Below, in pieces: positions 56,706-64,000 of a stretch of DNA of 64,000 bases. Below the pieces are notes generated by a model. It was not told the origin of the DNA. It did no database searches and saw only the letters and a program-made list of their open reading frames with translations. Within the stretch, counting starts at the first letter, position 1. Each line of letters starts with the position of its first letter. The stretch is from Rhyacichthys aspro (lineage: Eukaryota > Chordata > Actinopteri > Gobiiformes > Rhyacichthyidae), in contig CM072162.1 of NCBI GenBank assembly GCA_036850595.1, positions 20,836,758-20,900,757 on the forward strand. Reading direction: 5' to 3'. Both the position numbers and the translations under genes were made by a program.

Positions 56706-59700
56706 GTGAGTGAAAAACACAAGAGAAACTGAGCATAAAATGTATTCCTACGCTCCATACCTAATGCATCCTCTTTCCTCCCCTCCCTTATTTTTATTTT
56801 ATGGTTTTAAATGTGGATTTAGGTGCATATTGTAAAAATAACAATGCAAACAACATTTTTTCCACCCAAATATTTTGTAAATAGTCATTATCTAGCATTA
56901 TAAGATAACATTTTCACCTGTTGCTCTCCATAAAACTTATATCAAATTATTATCTTTTTTGTGCAAAAATTAAAACACTAGTTATGCCCCAAGGACCCAG
57001 GCACACAGTAACAGAACAGACCTAATCAAAATTAATTTATAAACAATAAAGTCAGGACATGGTTGCAGCTTGCTTTTCGTCTTTTCTTTTAAATCTAAAG
57101 CAGGCCTATGTGCTACTAACGTAAAATAAAACCAGTGTTCTGTGACAGGAACTCAAGTTGCCGTCGTACAAAGGCCAGTCTCCTCAGCTCAACCTCAGGC
57201 GATACTTTGCCGACCTCATAGCCATCGTCAGCAACCGCTTCAGGCTGTGTCCCGCGGCTCGACACCTGGCCGTTTACCTGCTGGACCTCTTCATGGACCG
57301 CTACGATGTCACTGTGCAGCAGCTTCACATGGTGTCTCTGTCCTGTCTCCTCCTGGCCAGTAAGACTCTCAGTCATCATCAGAATAGGGTTTTTATGGAG
57401 TATTTCAAAGTGTTAAAATATAGTTTTGAATCAGACGATGACTGTTCCCCCTAAAGGGATTTTAAAATATTAAATAATAGCTATTTTCACCCTTTGATAT
57501 TGGCTAAGTTTAAGAAAAAACAGCTTTATTTTCATCAGTGTGGTTCTTCTTTTTAATCAGGAAGTCGACTAGACACCTTTTGTGTTTTGTAAAGTTGCAT
57601 AATCTTTAATTAAGTTATGGATAAATGCGTTTACCAATGCGTTTTATAGTTTTAGATTAAATTGTCAGTATTGTTATTGCAGTATCATGAAGCTTTTGCA
57701 TAAACCATGAACTTTTTAATTTTAATCAAATCTCATGATCTTTTTCCTGATTTTAGGTAAATTCGAGGAGCGGGAGGACCGGGTTCCTAAACTGGAGACT
57801 CTGAACAGTCTGGGCTGTATGAGCTCCATGAACCTGGTCCTGACCAAACAGGGCCTGCTTCACATGGAGCTGCTTTTGTTGGAGACCTTTCAGTGGAACC
57901 TGTACCTCCCGACGGCCGCTCACTTCATCGAGTATTACCTGTCCATCGCCGTCCACGAGGGAGACCTCCACGACGGCTGGCCCATGACCTGCATCGACAA
58001 GACCAAAGTTTACATGGCCAAGTACGCAGACTACTTCCTGGAGGTTTCCCTTCAAGGTAAACTCTAAACTCAACTGTATTCAAATGGTTTGGTAACTTTT
58101 GCTTTCACGCGACACTTTTTAAAACACAGCTTTGTCGTCATAACAGCTGCGTGGCTCCTGTTTATGGCTTTTTACTGAGGTGAATGTGTTCATTTTACAG
58201 TTTAACTGGAGAAATACAATAATCAGACTAGAGAAGGGCCCATAGAGACATGTTTATCTTAATCTAGAATTAATACAAACAGCTGAAACGTCAAAAGCAA
58301 TATTCAAGACATGATTTAAATCACTATAACGCTCATTAGGAAATGGTGTAACGATAAAAAATAGACCCACACAAAACATAACAAAACATAATCTGTTAGT
58401 CTTTTATGTTTTTAAACCCGAACAATATCCATTTTCTCAGTTCTTTGCTCTTTTTTTCCTTTTTGTTGTGTGTTTTGGCCATAACTTCCTGCAGTTGGTC
58501 CTAAATTCTTATCTATCACCAAACACGCTTTTACAGTGAAACAAACCAAACCTTGGTGCAGTCTGGTCCAGACCGAGACCGTTTCTTTTTGCCGTCTGTT
58601 TGGTCTAAACCACAGTCCTCTGGTGTTTGAACACGTGACAGTTTGGTGCAGACCAAATGGGAAAGTCAGAAAGTCCATCCCAAACAGCACTGGAACGAAA
58701 ACCCCCTTAAAAGACTCCATCTGGTCGATACTACTGGGTAAAGACCTATAGCTTTAGTTGACTCATGTCCACAAGGTTCAAAAGTTGTTTGAAATCCAGC
58801 TGTAAGGTGCTGAAAAAGCTCCAAAATGTAGTTACAGAGTGTTAAAAAAGTGCTTGATTTGAGAGAAACTGAGCCTGAGAATAAGTCTGTACGTCAAAGT
58901 AATAAATTAGTAATAAAAATGATAGTGTTAGTGTTTGAGTAAAGGTTCATAGAGAGTTAAACATAAGGGCTCACCTGACTAATAAAGACTTAATAAAGAC
59001 ACAGACTTATATTGAAAATATTTGTCTATATCGAACTTCTTCAGGTTCTTTCACAATTGTAAATCTGAGTGTTTGTGTCTGTGCTCAGATCACGTTTTCC
59101 TGTGTTTTACCCCGTCGCTGGTGGCTGCTGCCTGTGTGGCCGCCTCTCGTCTCATCCTGCACCTGTCCCCCACGTGGCCCCAGCGTCTGCAGCGCCTCAC
59201 GGGCTACACCTGGGACAACCTGGTGCCCTGCGCCGAGAAACTGCTCATGTGAGTACAGTCGGCTGCATATTGGACTATATATGTGTGTATTTATATGTCG
59301 CTGCTGTTATAGTGACATAAGCCTCAAGCAGGAAGTGTTATACCTGGAAATACCTCTGTTTTTGTTGATTATATGCACAACTATTGGCTTTATAAATTAT
59401 TTTGATGATTTTTCTTTTGTTTGTGTGTGCAAGTTAAACACATGAAATCAGACCAAACTCTAATCAGAGATCTCAGTTCTGCTCAAGTGTGTTGAGTGAG
59501 TCCTATGTTGTTAATCATGAGCAGATAGAGAAGGAATGCTAAGAATCTAAAGCCTTCACATTTTTCTGCACAGCCCTCAAGCCCTGTGTGTGTGTGTCTT
59601 AATAAATATTTGGATAATGTCTGAATTGTCAGGTTACATTTGACTTTAAAGCAGACTTTATGGGCTTAGAAACATACAGTAGTTACATACATAATCCTGA

Positions 59701-60455
59701 GCCTCCTGTGTAGGCTTTAGCTGGTGTAGCTTCAAGAAAGCAGCATAATGTAAAGCCGCTCGCTGAGGTTTTGTACCCACTCACTGACAGCACACACACG
59801 TAGACAGTCATTTGCTAATATCGTGTGTTTCTTTGTGTAATGCCCTTTATCCCTAATGCCCTGTGAATGAATATTTACACACGGACATTGAAATTAAAGA
59901 TTGAAGAAGAGAAGTTCATTTGAAACTTGGAATATTTTAATCATACTTTGTGTAATTTCCCTACATGTTATCTTACTATACAGCCTTATTTTCAGTATCT
60001 AAATTGACATATACATTGTCATTGCTTTCCTGCTCAATAGTGCTGTTTACCAGGCACCATATTACCCTCTTGTCTTTAAAACTGCCTACTTTTAGGGAAA
60101 AACAGAGCAAAGTCATGTCCCCATTTAGCGTATTTTTTACAATTATACTTCTGCTTTTATTCTAAATGAAAAGCCCACTTCAAGTCTGATGTAATGGTGT
60201 ATTTTTAAGGTGAGAGACATTTTGAGCATCCAATTAGTCACTGAATGAAACCCTGATGCAAATACTCAAGTGTTTAGCACAGAGTGACACACATTGCACC
60301 GTGACAAAAGGATGTTCTTGCTGTATGTTCCCATCTGCTCTCATGATACAATGCCCACTCTTTCCACCAATTAACAGTACCTCTCTGTGTCCTTTCCCAG
60401 CGCACACGACAGTGACGTGAAGGACGCCAACAAACAGAAGTGCCAGGCGTCCGCT

Positions 60456-60496
<41 letters not shown>

Positions 60497-60803
60497 CCCT
60501 CCTCCTCAGCAGCAGCAGCCCCAGACGGTGTACCACAGTTCGGGTCAGACAGCCGCCGTGGCCCAGTACCTGCACCGTCCCGGAGCGCAGTACCCCCAGC
60601 CGGTCTCTCAGCCGAGCCTGGCCCCCGCACACCGGCCCGGAGCGTCCTACCTCAACCACTCGTCCTCCTCTGGGGGCGGCCCGCAGCAGCTCGCCGGCGC
60701 TCAGCCCATCGGCGCCTCGCTCGAACCTAAGTCTAACGCCGCTAACAGGGCGTACCAAGTCAGTATGCACTACACCTGCGCCGCGCCGTGCTTCGACAGA
60801 TGA
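56637..60803 (+). CDS. ccnj: CCNJ (cyclin J), complete, five coding exons
   Basis: Cyclin-fold protein of the cyclin J subfamily; the kinase partner in vertebrates is not well defined. Exons 56637-56705, 57149-57359, 57757-58056, 59089-59248 and 60401-60803 join in frame to 380 residues. The start [20 protein letters not shown] and segments such as [40 protein letters not shown] and [14 protein letters not shown] are close to human CCNJ as I recall it. The N-terminal cyclin box spans about 30-150 and the C-terminal one about 155-247. The C-terminal tail carries 13 Q (266-278), four P and four Q, then a Ser/Gly/Gln-rich region and the conserved end [10 protein letters not shown]. The human protein has a similar length but, as I recall, no such poly-Q. 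The 5' UTR continues upstream across an intron (56342-56613). Confidence 0.95.
57149..57359 (+). CDS. ccnj: CCNJ coding exon 2
   Basis: [20 protein letters not shown] onward; first half of the cyclin box, ending in LLLA plus one base of Ser94. Acceptor gtgacag, donor CCA|gtaaga. Confidence 0.95.
57757..58056 (+). CDS. ccnj: CCNJ coding exon 3
   Basis: [19 protein letters not shown] onward, to EVSLQ. Acceptor gattttag, donor CAAG|gtaaac. Confidence 0.95.
59089..59248 (+). CDS. ccnj: CCNJ coding exon 4
   Basis: [20 protein letters not shown] onward, to EKLL; second cyclin fold. Acceptor gtgctcag, donor AT|gtgagt. Confidence 0.95.
60401..60803 (+). CDS. ccnj: CCNJ coding exon 5 with poly-Q
   Basis: Starts [14 protein letters not shown] (Ile247 split across the intron) and carries the low-complexity tail; stop TGA at 60801-60803. 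Acceptor tttcccag. Confidence 0.95.
60456..60494. repeat. (CAG)13 coding trinucleotide repeat in CCNJ
   Basis: Thirteen uninterrupted CAG codons (Gln266-278), followed by CCC and three CCT codons and four more CAG. A pure CAG tract is expected to be length-polymorphic. Confidence 0.97.
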
Positions 60804-61660
60804 GGCTTTAATGTCTTTGTTTTGGGAGAAAAAGCTAAGAGAGAGTATGTTTCTCTTAAACCCTGGCTGCACGTACACGGATATTTGTATAAACACACAC
60901 TTTTCTCTGCGTTTGAGCCTTTTGTTCACTGTTTGCAGCACGCAAGATGGAGATTTGAATAACTCCACATATAATAGATCTGTAGAGAAGCAAAATAGAG
61001 CTTTTTCAGATCCTCTTTGATGTCATGGCTCATTTTGCACTTGTTCTTTTAGTGTAAGTGATCATATTCATAATAAAAACAGGAATGGCCACTGTGGTAC
61101 TATATTTTTTTCACTAATAATGAGATTAAAATGCTTACCTTTTCCATAATTTCTTCAAAATTGAACACTAAACAGCATTTAAACTTATTACCATCAAAAA
61201 CCTGATAAATCCTTCTGTTTTCACTGCAGTGTTTGTTCAAAAAAGAGTCTAATACTCATTTTGAAAGGGATCACATGTGGAAAAACTTTTTTTTAAAGAG
61301 AAAGATCTGTTTAAGTAAATATCTGTTGTATGTGCAGCCTGGGCTTTAATGACACTGGAGTGTTTTTAATTTGACCAGACTGGATGAGATTAGTGCAGCA
61401 CTTTGAACCGATCGGTGTAGACCATGTGCAATACGCGACTCTGCTGTCAGTGTCTGTGCAGCGCCGCATCAGGGCTTTCTGTGAAGATGGGGGATGGATG
61501 TCGAGAGGTGACCGCAGGCAGAGTTTGCACCACTGACGCCGTTACTGTATCGTTTCACCAAAAAGTCTCGTATTTTTCGAGCCAGATTACCTCAGAGGAA
61601 TTGAATGTATACGTTGTGCCTGCAGCCGTTAATGGCCGTTATTAAGATAATGATCAAAAG
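60804..61660 (+). other. ccnj: CCNJ 3' UTR (probable)
   Basis: AATAAA at 61072-61077 could end a short transcript. Beyond it, 61330-61650 is GC-richer and non-repetitive, with a TACCTCA heptamer (61588-61594) that fits a let-7 7mer-A1 site; a longer 3' UTR reaching this block is plausible. Confidence 0.4.
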
Positions 61661-61999
61661 GGATTTTTGTCAGTTTGTGGTGAAGAAAAGGTAAAGTAGT
61701 ACAGTTTACTTAGGTGTTCTGGACCTAGATTTTTTCTTTTTGTTTTTTTTTTTTCTTAATAATTGTTGTGTGAAAGAAGAAGTAATGTAGTCCTCTAGAT
61801 GCCACAATTTATTTGGAAAGAAAATAGTTGCTCTTCTGTACTCAGAGGATTTCATTCGGTGCTGTGCACTCGTACCATTATAGTTTTAAATAAAATACAT
61901 TTCTGTGTTGAACTGAGACCGTTGTCCTCTTTTCTCTTTGTTCACACACCAGACATTTGCATTTGGGTTCTGCAGTCAGGCCTTACCACATTATAAGTA

Positions 62000-62545
62000 T
62001 TAAATCCTGGCTTTGGACCCGTCTTTATCTTCAAGTTCTACTTCAGAGTTTAGTCAGCGTATTGGGTCTGGGGTAGTCCTGTCTTTACATTGGGTTTAGT
62101 TCCAAGTTTTCCTCTGACTTGTTCTTGGTTTAGTCCTGATTTAGTCCTATTTTAATGCGGTTTTAATTGTTTAATGCAAAGTTTAGTCTTGGTTAAGTCT
62201 AAGATTTAGTCTGGATTTGACCTTGTTTTTTTTGCTAATAAACATCTAGCACTATTTGGAGATGTCCTGATAAATGAATAATTACTAAGTGCCGATACAA
62301 ATACTTTAACCATCAATATATTTAAGAACAAGATTGATTTTTTTCATTTGTTTTATCAAATTACTGTTTCTAAAGGAGTTGTGTTTTGAGATTTTTACTT
62401 TAACAGAGCTTCATTTGTCATTTACTTTTATCTTATATCTCAAATTAAGTCCTGTTTTAATCCTTTAGCTTTTTTTAACCATGGATCTAATGCTTTAAAG
62501 TAGGCTTTGCTTTAGTCATGACTTAGTCCTGGTTAGTTTTCATAT
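62000..62545 (+). repeat. Degenerate TTTAGTCCTGG-type repeat
   Basis: Many short phrases such as TTGGTTTAGTCCTGATTTAG, TCTTGGTTAAGTCTAAG, ATTTAGTCTGGATTTGACC and GACTTAGTCCTGGTTAG, all in plus orientation, interrupted by unrelated sequence around 62230-62430. Confidence 0.6.
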
Positions 62546-63809
62546 TTGGCTTTTAATATCAGTTTTATTTTAACAAATGAAACCAAGTCTGAACATGCTT
62601 TAGTCACAAACAGAGCCTCAGATGTCCACTGTTTTTGGGACATAAAAAGATGTCTCTTTATGTTTGAACCCAGGAGCCAGGAAAGACTCACACTGACGGG
62701 AAGTGGCTCTGCTGTTTGTGTCTGCTCATATTCAAAGCAAAATGTTCCTGCTCTATTTCAGTGCTTCATATGTAGCTCAATACAACAACACAATAACTGT
62801 AATAATAAATACGCATCACGGTTATTACCAACATTAGTCTGTAGGGGGCACTGTTCTCCACCGTTTTGTCTCTTCATTTCTCTGCTCTACGCCTTCTGTT
62901 TATTCAATTCCTGTTTGAATATTATTTAAAAGGTTTGCTTAACATTTCACTCCCAGTTCAAATTTGAGATGGCAAAATATTACAACAAATAGGAAAATAA
63001 ACAGCTAACGTATATTTATGTCGCTCAAATGTTTGTCACCACAGAGGAGCTTCACTTAGAGCGGGAGACAATGTGTTAAAGTCTTCTAAAGTGTTCCTGG
63101 ATCCTACATGCGGTGCATTTAAAATAGCATTTCCGCTCAAACTTGTACAGTGCAGGCTTCCTGTGAAGGAGGAAACAGGCCGATGAACCCTGAGCCGACG
63201 ACCGGAGTCTGATGTTTTGATTCACCGCGAATACACACTGCACTCTTCACAGAAACCAGACCGAGACTGTTTAACTCTGTGTGATAAATCTCAAATTCCT
63301 GCATTCTTCACTAATGGTCAATACTATCGAAAGTATGATGTAGTAGTATTATGATATAAGCCTAGAGAAAATGGTTGCAACCTAGTGTAACCTGTTTCTA
63401 AACCAAGCAAGAGGGTTGTTCTTGCCTAAACAGACTCCAAAATGTCAATAAACTGATTTGATTTCAACATTTTAACTTCATTTCACAAGCACAGACGGTA
63501 AAGAAGCTTGTTCAAAAGCAATCAATGATAATCAGAGTGTAGAAAAGTGGAAGTCTCTTCAACCAAACACTGTGTTTTAATATTTAGTAAGGTCTCAAAT
63601 TCACAGCTGGTGTTGAATCGAGCTGCAGTGACATGAGATAAATGCAGATGAATGAATGCTTATGTGTGCTTATAGTGTCAAACTATCCTGATTCTTAAAG
63701 TTTAGTTCAGTGTCCATCACATGAAAGGTTGATCACAAATGAAACACTCAGCTCTAGGCTTTTTTTTTCCAAGAAGGTTCCCATAATGTTGCGCATTTGG
63801 TTCCAAGAT

Positions 63810-63915
63810 TAGCCTTTGTTTCGTCTTGGTTTCAGTCGTAGGATTAGTCATTGGATTAACCTTGGATTTAGTCCTTGTTTCACGTCTGTTTTGGTTTATT
63901 TCTTAGACTTAATTT
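63810..63915 (+). repeat. Degenerate TTTAGTCCTGG-type repeat
   Basis: Phrases TTCGTCTTGGTTTCAGTCG, AGGATTAGTCATTGGATTAA and TTGGATTTAGTCCTTG: same family and orientation as 62000-62545. Confidence 0.5.
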
Positions 63916-64000
63916 ATCCACAAACGCATTTAGTCAGAATAGCTCAGTTGCACGCAAAAAGCAAAATTAATTTAAAATAGAGATGTAACGATATAAGTGA

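Larger units (their letters stand above)
61661..64000. other. Region downstream of CCNJ
   Basis: No gene was supported. Contains the TTTAGTCC-type repeats at 62000-62545 and 63810-63915 and a GC-richer block at about 63040-63240. The 127-codon frame at 62546-62929 has no recognisable similarity. Confidence 0.55.

Noticed and set aside
57753..58073. 106-codon minus-strand frame opposite CCNJ exon 3
   Set aside because: Antisense shadow of a well-supported cyclin exon.
60440..60730. Poly-Ala frame overlapping CCNJ exon 5
   Set aside because: Frame-shifted reading of the CAG tract; the Gln frame joins conserved exons and ends in the conserved CCNJ C terminus.
60234..60968. 244-codon minus-strand frame with poly-Leu
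   Set aside because: Antisense shadow of CCNJ exon 5; the Leu run is the CAG repeat read on the opposite strand.
62546..62929. 127-codon plus-strand frame downstream of CCNJ
   Set aside because: No similarity, atypical composition, starts inside a degenerate repeat; probably chance.

Overview
This window is nuclear DNA from a vertebrate, almost certainly a teleost fish. The genes have many short exons bounded by GT-AG introns, the non-coding DNA is AT-rich, there are teleost-style interspersed repeats, and the gene order matches a known vertebrate block. No bacterial or viral gene is present. Four protein-coding genes can be supported by joining exons across consensus splice sites with continuous reading frame: DNTT (terminal deoxynucleotidyltransferase, minus strand, only the first two coding exons, the rest lying left of position 1), BLNK (B-cell linker/SLP-65, plus strand, complete, 24 coding exons, 510 residues), ZNF518A (C2H2 zinc-finger protein, minus strand, two coding exons, 878 residues) and CCNJ (cyclin J, plus strand, five coding exons, 380 residues). 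The same neighbours occur in order on human 10q24 (CCNJ-ZNF518A-BLNK-DNTT), which supports the assignments.

Layout: 1-9415 holds DNTT exons 2 and 1 with an ~8.7 kb intron carrying a 21-bp minisatellite. 9416-15483 is the head-to-head intergenic region between two lymphocyte genes, with several GC-richer islands in AT-rich sequence and a SINE-like repeat. 15484-41790 is BLNK. Its first three introns are large and hold a second, inverted 21-bp minisatellite, a strikingly regular 62-bp tandem array and older repeats; the 3' part is a dense run of small exons. 41791-44139 is the convergent BLNK/ZNF518A 3' region. 44140-44939 is an 800-bp non-autonomous DNA transposon whose TTAA target duplication overlaps the ZNF518A stop codon. 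44940-50085 is ZNF518A. 50086-56160 is intergenic, and ZNF518A and CCNJ diverge from it. 56160-60803 is CCNJ, followed by its presumed 3' UTR and intergenic DNA to 64000.

DNTT (N-nucleotide addition in V(D)J recombination) and BLNK (the adaptor joining Syk to PLC-gamma2/BTK after B-cell-receptor engagement) act in the same lineage, so their divergent arrangement may share regulation. ZNF518A (chromatin/transcription) and CCNJ (cyclin) are linked to them by conserved position, not by pathway. The most notable observations are a SLP-76-like SAM domain at the N terminus of this BLNK, which mammalian BLNK lacks; a stop-free, in-frame 87-nt intron made largely of a GT microsatellite inside the BLNK SH2 domain; and the transposon seated exactly at the ZNF518A stop codon. 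All exon calls were made by eye from sequence and remembered family sequence; no search was run.
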